Assembly: GCA_023053575.1 (NCBI GenBank)
Contig: JAKZAP010000009.1
Span: 20,193,869-20,257,868, forward strand
Source: Branchinecta lynchi
Taxonomy: Eukaryota; Arthropoda; Branchiopoda; Anostraca; Branchinectidae
Reading direction: 5' to 3'
Length of the DNA: 64,000 bases
Position 1 is the first letter of the stretch. Every line of letters starts with the position of its first letter. Positions 51,905-62,480 of this stretch are shown here, one piece after another. Below the pieces are notes generated by a model. The model searched no databases. It had not been told where the DNA came from and saw nothing but the letters and a program-made list of their open reading frames with translations. A program made the translations under genes and the position numbers.

Positions 51905-53835
51905 TTGAGTTTATGGGGGCTTGAGTTTATGGGGGGCCGATCCGACCATATGCGGGAGAGTGGGGGCGCTGGATACTTGAAAATTTAGGGTATTTTGTCA
52001 CACTTTTTCGAGTTAGGGTACTTCCAGATGAGCTAGGATAATGACATTTGGCAGGTATATCAAGGGCCCGACCAAACTAACCTGGAAATAATCAGTTTCC
52101 CGATCCGACAACATGCGGGGAAGTGGGCGGCGCTGGAAACTTGAAAATTTAGGGCATTTTGTCACACTTTTTCGAGTTAGGGTACTTCCAGTTGTGCTAT
52201 GACCATGAAACTTGGCAGGCATATCAGAGACCCGACCAAACAAACTTAGAAATAATCAGTTTTCCGATCCGACCATTTTGGGGGGAGTGGAGGGCAAGGG
52301 AATCCGGGAAATTGAGAAGTGTGCAACTTTTGAACGGGTGATCGGATTGTAATGAAACTTAATAAGTGAATAGATTATATATCTGTGATGTCCCATTTAA
52401 AGTCTTGACCGGATTCGGTAGCCAGGGGGGAGTTGTGAGGGGGGGGGGGCCGGAAATTTCAAGGAACGGTTAGAATGGAGGGATCGGAGTGAAACTTGCT
52501 GGGAAGAACAAGCATCTGCTCTAGATAAATCCTTTAGACCATTGTACTGGTTCCGAACACTTGTGGGGGGGGGAGGGGGTTTACCGGAATTCCGGTGATG
52601 GCGGTTTTGGGGATTTTCACAATGAAACTTGGCAGGCATATCAGGGACCCGATCAAACTGACTTCCAAATAAAAATTTTGTCGATCTGATAATAGTGGGG
52701 GGAGTGGAGGGAGGGGTATCGAATTTTCAGTCATGCGTAACTTTGCAATGGGTGATCGGATTTGAGTGAAATTTCAGAATTGAACAGCGGACATTTCTCC
52801 GGTGATCTTTTTCATATCCGGACCGGATCCGGCAACTATTTGGGGGGGGGGGGAATAAGTGACCCGCTTACAATGGACACATCGGGATGGAACTTTGTGG
52901 GAAGAAAAAACAGATGCTCTAGGTAAATCATTTACTGAATCGGATTGGCTACGGGCACCGTGGGGGAGCTGGGGGGGGGGGGGGGGCGGATATCTCGAGA
53001 AACGGTTAGAATGATGGTATCGGGGTGAAACTTACAAACATCTGATCCATGTCTATCTTTTACACAATTTGACTGAATCCGGACACTTGAGGGGGGGGTC
53101 CAGGAATTCCGGTTTTTGGGGATTTTCACGACCAAACTTGGCAGGCATATCAGGGACCCGGTCAAACTGACTTAGAATAAAAAAGAATCCTTGATATGAT
53201 AATCTTGGGGGGGGGGAGAGTTGAGGGAGGAGAATCCGAAATATTGAGTCGTGCGTAACTTTGGAACGGGTAATCGGATCAGATGACATTTTTCTCTGGT
53301 AATTTTTTCATTTCCGTACCGAATCCAGCAATTATTGGGGGGAGGGCGGAAAATATTTGACCCGCTTAGACTGGTGTTATCTGGATCGAACTTCCTGGGA
53401 ATGACAAATAGATGCTCTGCATTAATCGTTTACAGAACCGGATTGGCTCCGGGTATTGTGGGTGAAGTTGGAGGGGGGGGGGGGGTCTTTGATTCCGGTG
53501 ATCGCGAGTTCAGGTACTTCCAGATGTGCTAGGACGATGAAACTTTGCTGGAATATTGGAGATTCAACAACATTTGCTTAGAAATTGCTACTTCCAAAAT
53601 CCGATTATTCCTCAAAGTTCCAATCTTGACCGCAAAGTAAAAAAAAATACTTTTAAGAAATTTATTAATTTTCATGATGCCCATCAGTCCATTAGCATTT
53701 TTGCCTCAAGGGTTTTGCTTACAAATGAAGTTCCAGCTCCCTTAGAGTGCGCATCTCAACCGCAAAGTCGAAACTTACTTTTGATCAATTAAAACATTTT
53801 AACCCATGCAAGTGCCACATGAGCTCATAGCTCTT
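51905..53835 (+). mobile_element. HINE-like family A, copy 4 (5'-truncated, long module array)
   Basis: About seven modules with GATGAAACTTGGCAGGCATA, GGGACCCGACCAAACT and G-run/GGAGTGGAGGG, ending AAGTGCCACATGAGC-TCATAGCTCTTGTTC. The start hairpin and GTCY run are absent. Confidence 0.75.
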
Positions 53836-53985
53836 GTTCATTTTTCTGGCGTATTTGCCACGTTGTCGAAAGTTCGTGGTAATTTTATGATGTTTAGTTT
53901 AATGACTTTTAATTATTTTGGTTCCTGTCTGGTCTGTACCTAGACGGGCTATAAATAAAATTTTATTTAATTTAGTTTAATGAAA
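53836..53985 (+). mobile_element. LINE 3' tail after A4
   Basis: GACGGGCTATAAATAAAATT with (TTTAATTTAG)-type tail. Confidence 0.5.
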
Positions 53986-54221
53986 TGTAAGACTCACTTA
54001 GGCCGCCTCTAAAACTTGGTTTTGGCGTATGTCGTACCGACTCAGGCGATCCAGACGTCTCAGAGCACGGTGAACTTGTAACGAAACAAGGATGTCATGG
54101 CTAGTACAGGGGATAACTTTTTCGCCCGTCCTACCGTTAGGACCAGGCGATCTCACTGTCATAACAGATAACCCGAGGATGCGCGGTTTCAACAGATACT
54201 GCGTAACAGATAACACTTCGT
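53986..54221. other. Unassigned
   Basis: AACAGATAACACTTCG near 54200 resembles the edge of family Q. Confidence 0.3.
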
Positions 54222-54397
54222 ATGTTATCTGTTGTGTTTGGAAACGTTATGCATGAAATGTTATTCATAACAAGCTTTGTTAGGAAGAGCCAAAAAAGCA
54301 TCTACTGGCTTTATTCCTTATCGTCATGATGTTGGACTTTTTTGGCAGTTTTTCGGTTCTTCCTGATGGTAACGCTTCAAACATAACAGATAACATC
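54222..54397. mobile_element. TIR element family Q, copy 2
   Basis: GTTATCTGTTGTGTTTGGAA / TTCAAACATAACAGATAAC ends, ~176 bp; the body matches 51130-51318. Confidence 0.72.
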
Positions 54398-54597
54398 CGA
54401 AGTGTTATCTGATATGATAATATCGTGTTATATATCGTGTTATATGATAATATCGTGTTATAATAATATCGTGTTATAATATATCTTAATACGTTTATAA
54501 GTCATATCAAACCAATCCAAATCGTGTTATATGATAATATCGTGTTATAATATATCTTAATACGTTTATAAGTCATATCAAACCAATCCAAATCATA
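54398..54597 (+). repeat. A/T-rich tandem repeat (ATATCGTGTTAT)
   Basis: Short units GATAATATCGTGTTATA repeated, then a ~66-bp unit (CGTGTTATATGATAATATCG ... CAAACCAATCCAAAT) twice at 54465-54530 and 54531-54595. It abuts LINE N6, whose 5' bases are part of the repeat. Confidence 0.75.
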
Positions 54598-55320
54598 CAG
54601 AATAAAGCTTTGCGCGTTCTGAAATTGTTTCTTCCAGCCCCGTCCAAGTTCCCCAATAAAAGTTCAACCGAGACCCTGTTTATATTACATAATATTCTTC
54701 CAGTAAGAAGTGCAATGCAGTATTTAGTAATACTTTTTAAAATTAAGCTTGATCGATCATTGCTACCCGAATACTTTTCATCAATGAATCTTTTGTGTCT
54801 TTCTGATTCGTCTCAAATTGAAACAAGATCCAAACATAAATTACGAATGCCTCGGGTTGTTACTGAAAGGTCCAGGTTCTGTCTTCGGTATCTCATTCCT
54901 CTTCACTGGGAGAGTGTGAAGTTAATTATGGATTTAACGGTAGGAATAGCTGCTATAAAATCACGGCTTAGAAGAATGCTGATTGAGAATTTCAGAAGTT
55001 AAGTAAGTGATTCTCACTTTCTGGTTGTCTCTTCTTTTGTTATTTATATAAAGTCAATCGACGTTCCCATCCTTGTTTAATTTTAATTATTATTTATATA
55101 TTTACTTTTGTTTAATTGTGAATGTGCCTTGGTCTTGCTCTCGGTTAGCTGTATGATTATATAGCGGATGGATGTTATTGGGTATGATTCTTCATGTTTA
55201 AGTTAATTTGATTTTATTTATTTTTTCTGTATGCGCTCGAGCTCTGCTCTCAGCAGCGGAAAGTGATAATGATAGACTTTTTTTTTTGCAAATAAAGATA
55301 AAATAAAGATAACCTGCTAT
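54575..55320 (+). pseudogene. Non-LTR retrotransposon N6, C-terminal ORF and tail
   Basis: The frame opens IQIIQNKALRVL (the 'IQ..QNKAlR' block after the LINE RT thumb), then LFILHNILPVRSAMQYLVI, FKIKLDRSLLPEYF and the stop after IENFRS at 55002. The 3' UTR ends in AATAAAGATAAAATAAAGAT repeats at 55295-55312. 5'-truncated. Confidence 0.75.
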
Positions 55321-55729
55321 GAATTTTCTGACAATGCTTAGGCCATCCCCCATCTTCCAGTGAAAGACTACTAGCTCTCAGTCGTCACTTTTTATGCATT
55401 TAGTGTGTCAGCGGATGATCTTCTGAGTGCCTTTCCTGTTACCGTGGAGATGGAGCTTAAATTCACTCTCGTTCCCCAATCCGCCTCTCTAATTGTCAAG
55501 TCCGATGTCCCCCACTTGCTCGGATTGTTGGTATGGCAACATTCAATTCCAAAGGTGCTTTGGAGCTATTTAAAATGTCAAATTCGGAGTTTGTCGTATG
55601 TACTCATGTTTCAGACGTTGTAAGCTTTCATGGTGTTGCCCACTCTTGATTTTAGTGTACAGCAAGGGCCCGATGCTGGCACCTGCTGACCAGCCGGCAC
55701 CGATTGCCAGCGTTGGCGCATTAGAACAA
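55321..55729. other. Unassigned
   Basis: Two short open + frames (55405-55623, 55598-55786), no motif. Nothing else. Confidence 0.25.
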
Positions 55730-55899
55730 CACTGTAAAAAGTTTCTCCGAGTAAGGATTAAAGTTAACTGCAGTGTTTGCTACTAGGATTAATCTTATCT
55801 CTACTGAGATAAGATTAATCCGAATTAGAGATAAGATTATCTTTTTAGAGACAAGATTGATCCCTGTAGCAAATACTGCAAGATTTTTTTTTTACAGTG
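55730..55899. mobile_element. MITE family Y, copy 2 (GATA-rich)
   Basis: 170 bp, CACTGTAAAAAG / TTTTTTTACAGTG, flanks AA/AA. GATAAG/CTTATC words in alternating orientation. Confidence 0.87.
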
Positions 55900-57138
55900 A
55901 ACATGTCTAGGAGCAGGAATCGCTTAATTTATGACCTGCACCGCTGGTTTCGGTCGGTACCGGGAAAGAGTTTACAGCAGGTATCGGGGAGTGGGTAACC
56001 CCTCGGGTATTGGCTTTACACCCTGGGGGGCGAATATCTAATCATTTAGTATGTCATCATAAAATGAAACTTGGGCTGATGAAACTCATGTTCGCTTTTA
56101 TGGCTCACAGTAATAACAAAATAGATTAAACATAAATCAATCAATCAAATTTAATTCCAAATAGCTTAAAGCTAGAAAAGGTGCATATGCGGAATGCACA
56201 AAAAAGATAACAAATTTTCTGATGCACTTTACAAGATGAGACTTGAAATAAATGTTGGAATGAAACTGTGTAAAAATGGGGTTGACGAATTATAGGATAC
56301 GGCACAAACTGATTGACAGTATTCCTCTCTGACCGACGCAGGGACGACGGAGGATTGGGGAATAGATTGCCGGTTATTAGAAAACAATTACATTAAAGTC
56401 ACCAATGAAGCAATTTATTTCTTTACGTGTATCCCCCAGAACTGAGGATTAAAAGCGTATACAGTGAACAATAAACCACAATTTTATGGCTTTTGACGTT
56501 GCGACGTAACTGCCCCGTATCTATTAAAATATCACATTCAAAATTTTATAAATATCTCGTTGGGTTCCCCATTCTTTCAGTAATTTGCAGTTAGTTTTTG
56601 ATTATATTTGACGAAGCAAAACGGATAGCCTACGTCAGCTACATTTTATTAGAGCTGTATTTCTAGATTATTATTTGTTTTTGATTTTAAAGTAAAAGAC
56701 CCAGTTATTTTGAAGAAAAAGTTGACAAAAGTTTTACAAAAAAGCATGGAAGCCCTCAAAACCCACAACTTGTACCCATTCTTTTAAGTGAATAATTTAA
56801 TACGTGAACAGTTTTAATTTAGTTGACCAAACTATTTGTATTTTTTATAGTATCATTGATGGATCGGTCTATTTAGGCATACTTTTGTTGTATATATTAT
56901 ATTTTGTACTTATCATTATTTTGGGAAATAAATGAACAAATTATTAATTATTATTATTTTATTTGAATCCTTCAAAACTGAAGAGTAATGTATAAAAAGG
57001 AACAACAACATGTCAATCAGACTCGCACACACTTAAGCAACTTTTTCATTGCATAGTCTAGATCTGATGGGTGTCCGATAAATTTAGTTCAGTTCATTAA
57101 ACAAAATTTTAGCTCCGCTTTAAAGAATCTTTTTTTAG
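55900..57138. other. Intron 5 end
   Basis: A minus LINE tail (AATCAATCAATCAAATTTAA) at 56134-56160, a family L fragment (TATATTTGACGAAGCAAAAC) at 56600-56660, and a LINE-type tail GGGAAATAAATGAACAAATT at 56920-56950. The rest is unassigned. Confidence 0.4.
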
Positions 57139-57249
57139 TTTGTCCGGAAGATTACGACAGCATATCAGACGAAGACCGACGCACTCCTATCCCAAAAACT
57201 CCCGAAGTGAAACTGGGAAAGCCAGTAAAGCGGATTAAGCGGCTTGGAG
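57139..57249 (+). CDS. ETS factor exon 6 (acidic then basic linker)
   Basis: 111-nt exon with acceptor TCTTTTTTTAG and donor GTAAGA. The frame gives VCPEDYDSISDEDRR, then TPIPKTPEVK, then KLGKPVKRIKRLGG. The basic cluster just before the ETS domain fits a nuclear localisation signal or AT-hook-like segment; ELF3 and its relatives carry such a region here. TPIPKTP holds two TP dipeptides, possible proline-directed phosphorylation sites (inference). Confidence 0.8.
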
Positions 57250-57761
57250 GTAAGAGTCTATATCTCGTACGTTAGGACTCAAGACGACGAAGACTAAAGA
57301 GAGAGATTCTTCATCTCATGAGTGTATCCTATCTTATCTTTTTGCAATACACTGTTTGTCACGCTTGTCACGTTTGTTCTCTCCCCGACCATTGTTTCCG
57401 AGGAGCTTATTCGTCCGGAGACCGGTAATGCAAATTTTGCCAAGATTGTAATCGAAGGCAAGGGGCATGGAAGGGGCTAAAAACAGCCGATGACGTGTGT
57501 AATTTTTTGTAAGCATAGCTTAGTTGTAAAGTGGTTAACTATTTCAGAATGTCTGTGCAGAGACACTGTGTCCTTGAAGCTTTGGAGATAATCTTGCACG
57601 CGGATGTGATGTGAGGTTAACTCTGACTCCAGAATCAGTTCTTTCCGACGGATATCCTTTATCAGACTGTTATGACGCCTTCGTTCTTGAATAATTCCAT
57701 TGGAGTGAAAATGGATGGCTTGGTGTTCAGCGCGAAAATAGTAGCGCGTCTAAAAAGTCGC
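57250..57761. other. Intron 6 start, unassigned
   Basis: No repeat edge recognised. Confidence 0.25.
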
Positions 57762-57985
57762 CGTCAGTACTCCCACCCGTAGGTTCACTGGCATGTCATT
57801 TCTTCCACTATCGAATGGGTGAAAGGTCGGATCGGACACCTGACGGGTGACCATAGGTGAACTGACGGTGGGAGAACTCACGGGCGGATGAGCTTTCGAA
57901 CGGACGTAATGGCATGTGGATGAAATGACGGGTGGGCGAACTGACGGATTTTGGTGGGTCAACATACGGGTGGGCGAATTGTCGG
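57762..57985 (+). repeat. CGTCAGTT array 2
   Basis: Words GGTGGGCGAACTGACGG, CCCACCCGTAGGTTCACTGG and GGTGAACTGACGGTGGG: reverse complements and variants of the words in array 1. About ten irregular units. Confidence 0.7.
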
Positions 57986-59290
57986 AAAAGTGGGTGGAAT
58001 GATCAACTGGTGGGTTCCCGGTTTGAAGTTCTCAGCTTGTAGTATTGGGACGCAGCTCGCGTCGTGAGAAAACTCTGCCACGTAGATAGAGCTGTTTGTG
58101 CGTTTACAGTCAAAATAGTGCTTCGACATATTTATTTTTTTATAATTTTTTAAGTTCATCTTACCGGTGCAGCGTTGCTGTGTAATCTTCGATTAAAGAC
58201 CTATTCTAAATATCAGTCAACTACGTCTATTAATTATTTAAGATCAATGACAGAAATAGTAGCTATACGTTTCTTGTACTATTTTTGTCTACAAAGTAAT
58301 ATTTCCCATACAGTGCATAACATCCGTCTAGACCAGAGTGGCGAAGGTTCTCGAAACCGTAAACTGTAAACACATAGGCTAGGTATAGCCAAGGCCTTCT
58401 TAAAAATATAGCTGTAAACACAGAGGGGCCAACGTTGCCTCAAACTAACAACAACAACAGCTTTCGTATGTTTCGTGTTGAGAATCCTTCGGCAGACTTG
58501 TCTTGGCTTTCAAAGAGTTCAGTTCTCTTGTAAGAAAGTAGTTTGTAGGTAAAGTAACCATCTTTTCACATATGAAGTGTTTGTACACAGTAAAAATAAG
58601 CAGTAAGTTTTAAGGCAGTAAAAATCACACGAATTATTATTTCTTGTTTATTTCCTGTCTCTCTGGATAAGGCGATAGTGTTTTCTTGATCTACAACTTT
58701 TGTGATTCTTGTTATCTGGGTTCAGTGTTTTTCTTTTTCGATAGTGGGCAAATTTCTAGGAGCAGCAAGTGACATCAGTTAGACAAAGCCTTTCTTTGCA
58801 CGGGTCCTGGGCGCCTTGCGGTTCTTCAAGCTGTCTGGTACCAAGGGTTGGCCTAGCGGTCTTGATTAACTAAGGCGTGCCTCGGCCCTAGCTCCCTTTG
58901 AGTAGTCTGTTCTGTCTTGTACCAAGGGTGGTCATAGCGGCGCAGATTTGCGAGGGGGAGTTCCTGCGTACGTGCTTATCGAGGCTTAGGCGTAAATTCA
59001 TTGGGAATAAATTCAGTGATATACTGTGATCACTCTTATCTTTTCATCTTTTTATTTCTTCGCTTCTTTTTGTAAATAAAACCAATTGCCGGTATTTATT
59101 CTTCTTGTATGGTTCTGCTATAATTCCTGGGCGGAGGGGTGGCCTTCCGGGAGGGTTTTAGCATCTGGGGGCCTTGCTCGCGCTACCTATTTACTTCCCC
59201 CGTCCCACCGATTATAGCTGCGATGCTTGAAGCAGGCAACATAACGGAGCGGCTGGTTTTGTGATACCCAGTGATGGTGACAGGATACTT
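57986..59290. other. Unassigned intron 6 sequence
   Basis: TACCAAGGGTTGGCC and TACCAAGGGTGGTC (58840, 58920) hint at a short duplication. No gene. Confidence 0.3.
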
Positions 59291-59461
59291 ACACCATAAA
59301 AATTAATCTTGCAGGATTTGCCACTGGGATTAATCTTATCTTTATTGAGATAAGGTTATCTCTGATTTCGATTAATCTCATCCCAGTAGAGATAAGATTA
59401 ATCCCAGTAGCAAATACTGCAGTTAGCTTTAATCCTTACACGGAGAATTTTTCTACCGTGT
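59291..59461. mobile_element. MITE family Y, copy 3 (minus)
   Basis: ACACCATAAAAATTAATC / AATTTTTCTACCGTGT; the body is inverted relative to copies 1 and 2. Ends more decayed. Confidence 0.72.
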
Positions 59462-59549
59462 ATGATGTTGTTGTCAGCCCGTCGGTCGGTCCTTTGCGAT
59501 AGTTATGACATCTGGATATCTAGAATGTATTGAACCGCTTTGAATTTAC

Positions 59550-60420
59550 AGTTTATTGGTTTTATAGTAACAGTAATTTATAGTAACTACTAGTTACTAT
59601 TTCCGTTCCGGCCTCACGATAGTTACTACGCTGACCGTTTCTACCTTGTCGAAATAGTAACTATTTATTTGCTTATATTTGCTTACCATGCACCGGAGCG
59701 TAGTAAACGTGGTAACTACGGATCTCTGTAACGTATTGGCTGGTTTACCTCGTGGAGTGATATTTCGGCGAAATTTAAAAGTACGTTCCAGCCTTGACGC
59801 CAAGAAGCCAAAATTCGTGACGTCACTATTCAATAACTTTACTAAAAAAAAATCATTCCGGCTTGACGACCGGTTACAAACAAAGCACATACGTGCTTGA
59901 AAAACGCAACCAGTACACATTTACTACCATATTCTAATCAAACCTTCACTAAAATAAACTAAAAATTAATTAATCAGTTTGTCAATTTGTCCTCTCTCGT
60001 CTTCCAAACTCTCCACTCACCAACTACCCTCAAGTCAAGGAGATGTTTCTTTAACTGATTTTTAATTTGCTGTACACTTTCCGCTTCTCCACCTGAGTCT
60101 GGAAAAGTATTGCAGACCACCGTACCTGCATGCCTTGCCACATGGCTAGAACGAACCGTACTTCTTGGCTCACTTACCAGGTCTCCAGCATGCCTCGTAG
60201 CATGTCCGTGATAAAATGAGTTAAAATGAAAAAAATTACTAAAAACATCAGGCACGGAACCATTCAGACTCTGAAACACAAAAATACCAATTTCGAAATT
60301 GACTCAGTACTTAAAACTCACTTACCAATTAATCTCACTGCTTTATTTTGCTGAATCTGCACTCGTTTGAACTCGTCATCACTCGTCATACGTAGTAACT
60401 ACGGTAAGTAGGGTATTATA
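59550..60420 (-). mobile_element. TIR element family S, copy 4 (minus), split by LINE N7
   Basis: 59560-59829 follows the S consensus in reverse (TAGTTACTATTTCCGTTCC ... TTCGTGACGTCA); the last ~30 bp (TACGTAGTAACTACGGTAAG) is displaced to 60388-60420 by N7. Confidence 0.7.
59830..60387 (-). pseudogene. Non-LTR retrotransposon N7, C-terminal fragment (minus)
   Basis: The minus strand starts EFKRVQIQQNKAVRLI (60375-60327), the LINE 'vQ.QNKAvR' block, then a stop, then VFSNFFHFNSFYHGHATRHA and QIKNQLKKHLLDLR (60240-60030), matching the 'FF.fNs..H.YnTRha ... lK..Lkk.Ll' LINE C-terminus. Inserted in S4. Confidence 0.78.
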
Positions 60421-60548
60421 GTATTATCCCGGATCCCAAACGACAGTGCCGGGTTACGTATGACGTCATACATCGGCTAGTCTACTCATCCGTTGCGACA
60501 GTTCTCCTAGCTCAGACAAACTGTTTCCAGGTTCTCTTCTGATTTCAG

Positions 60549-60744
60549 ATAAAAACTTCGGTCGGCTGTGGGAATTCATCCGGGACCTGCTACATAACCC
60601 CCTCTATTGCCCCAATATGGTGCGATGGGAAAATGTAGATGAAGGTGTATTCAGGATCGTTAAGAGTGAGCAACTCGCTGGTCTGTGGGGACATATCAAG
60701 AATAACCCAAAGATGACCTATGAGAAACTGAGTAGAGCAATGAG
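60549..60744 (+). CDS. ETS factor exon 7 (ETS DNA-binding domain, incomplete)
   Basis: 196-nt exon with acceptor TTCTGATTTCAG and donor GTAAGT; phase 1 in, phase 2 out. It encodes most of the ETS winged helix-turn-helix: LWEFIRDLL (helix 1), VRWENVDEGVFRIV (strands 1-2), AGLWGHIKNNPKM (helix 2) and TYEKLSRAMR (recognition helix with the base-contacting arginines). The split directly after the second arginine is the known conserved intron position before the YYY motif in many ETS genes. The final strands (RYYY.. onward) are not found in the rest of the window. N in WEN replaces the more usual acidic residue. Confidence 0.93.
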
Positions 60745-61614
60745 GTAAGTTTAATCTTGAGCTTCTTCCCCACTAGGGAAATTTCCTTCAGGTCTTCGAG
60801 CATTTTAAGGGAAGTATTCTTTTCATTCTCCCTTTTCGCCTTTCCTTTAATTTCTCAAACTCTGAGGGTAACTCCTTTTGTCTTAAAGCACAACTCTTAC
60901 TAGAAATGATCCTATCACTAGGATATGAATGAAGAAACGTCAGCTTAGTGAATGAGGGTTGGATTGGGTAGGGGGGGGGGGGGGGGGGGGTAAAGAAACA
61001 TGAATGATAAGGTTAAGACGAGAAATTTGTGTCATCGTTTGTAATAGGTGATTAAAAGTTGTGCACTCCCGCACATAATAATAATAATAATATTTATTTA
61101 TTACCAACTTACATCAAAAAGATTAATAGTGGAGTATAAACTTGAAGAAGGAAAAAGAAAAAACGGAAAAAGACGTAAAACAACGGGATCGACTAAAAAG
61201 AGGCACGGCATGGCACGTTACGGCGCAGGAGGCACGAGTCATAAAATGTGATTAGTAAGTAAGAAAAGTAGACAAGTAAGTGAGAGTTTGTAACTCCAGA
61301 GCCTAAAAGAAGGCATGTTAGAACATTGGTCCTGCCCCTCACTCCGAAGCCTGGAAGGGCCTTTTTAGTTTTCGTGCCTCTTTTTAGTACTCGTGCCTCC
61401 TACACTATCTCGTACCGTGCCGTGCCTCTTTTTAGTCGATCCCTAAAACAACAACTAGAGTCAACAAAACATTAATCAAACAAACGGATCAAACCGTGGT
61501 GATGCGACAAACGCCGATACGCGCACAGGACACGGTTGTGTCCTTCTTGGGAGCGTTCTGTTTGTTGTTTTGTTTAAGGAATGTTGAAATTAAAATGAAT
61601 TGAGTTGAATACAC
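60745..61614. other. Intron 7 start
   Basis: 60885-60912 is the empty-site relative of MITE V. A 20-nt G-run lies at ~60971-60990. GTGCCTC / AGGCAC-rich words occur at 61195-61245 and 61375-61440 (inverted pair). A LINE tail TGTTGAAATTAAAATGAATT at 61577-61610. Confidence 0.4.
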
Positions 61615-61895
61615 TTGATAACTATCTCTCCCTTCCGGTGCAGAATCTCCGGGTACCTGTGGAAGAACGGAAGAAACGGTGTCACAGCTGTGCTGACTCG
61701 GGATTTGAGTCATTGAGTTTGAGTCGTTACGGACACGTTTGCTCCTTCTTCCTGAGAATCACTGGCGTCTTTTGGACTTAGTCATATAGAGTATTTAGAG
61801 ATTTTCCTGTTACTCTGTCCTCTGTCCAGCCTCCCTGCTCTCCGACCCGGCTGCTGGGCGCAAAACATTTGAAAATTGAACGTTCCGTGGTTACA
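61615..61895 (+). repeat. Repeats T (copy 2) and U (copy 2)
   Basis: 61615-61800 matches 34220-34415 (GGTGTCACAGCTG, GGGATTTGAGTCATTGAG); 61815-61895 matches 10915-10990 (CTCCGACCCGGCT, TTTGAAAATTGAACG). Confidence 0.6.
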
Positions 61896-62275
61896 AAGTA
61901 GGACCTAAATGAATAAAAGAAGTAAAAAACAGAAGATTCTCATATCCTTATGTGTGAAAGAGTTGTCAGCGGATGAGAAGATTCCGGCAAACTTCGCGTT
62001 CTGTGACGGGCAAAACTCGGCACGGCCGTAAAAGTGCTAAAAATTTGTAGGGACCAATCAAAAGATGGAGATAAGTGGGGATTTTAGGAGTGTATAATTC
62101 CGTAAGGAAGCTAGGTACGTTATAAAAGGCAGAATAAGCCAGATGGGTCCTTTTTTAAGACATGGAAAATAGATGCTTCAGAAATAAAGTTTATATCAGT
62201 TCATTTCCAAACAAGCCAGAGACGTCTGAGGGCGAAGTATCTTTTACTCTCTTATCTTCTTTCACCCATTTATAG

Positions 62276-62480
62276 ATCAAGTTTTGAGGATCTCTCCTTT
62301 CGTCGTCAGACGTGTAACATAGATCCTACAGAATTAAAGATAAACCCCGTCTCCATAGCAATGAAAGACGAGATTGATTATTGTTTGTATTTGTATCTGG
62401 TTAGACATGGAATGGCGCAGACAGCAGGGAGGAAGAACATCTGCCCTACAAAGCATTCAGGTTGGCCGAGATCTACTTAA
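62276..62480 (+). other. Possible alternative last exon of the ETS gene
   Basis: A good acceptor (CTTCTTTCACCCATTTATAG) is followed by a frame that accepts the phase 2 end of exon 7 and stays open for 67 codons, to TAA at 62478. It would not restore the ETS domain (no YYYK block). The last ~35 nt belong to the E3 repeat. Chance openness is plausible. Confidence 0.2.

Larger units (their letters stand above)
10176..60744 (+). other. Gene locus: ESE/ELF3-like ETS transcription factor (3' end missing)
   Basis: Seven exons on the + strand join with compatible phases (1,0,1,0,1,1,2) into one open frame of 388 codons plus 2 nt. Order: short acidic N-terminus (residues 1-105), Pointed/SAM domain (~113-186), polar linker (~187-310), basic segment (~308-322), ETS domain (from ~325, cut after MTYEKLSRAMR). 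PNT followed by ETS is specific to ETS-family transcription factors. LWEFIRDLL and MTYEKLSRAMR match the ESE group (ELF3/ELF5/EHF) better than the SPDEF, E74 or ETS1 groups, judged from knowledge of the families rather than a search. It should be a nuclear sequence-specific DNA-binding regulator. Introns are ~21.9, 1.7, 6.9, 6.8, 8.7 and 3.3 kb and are packed with transposons. No polyadenylation signal for this gene is in the window. Confidence 0.9.

Noticed and set aside
61048..61251. Basic ORF near the LINE tail in intron 7
   Set aside because: Starts in an ATA microsatellite and ends in repeated AGGCAC words; no domain.
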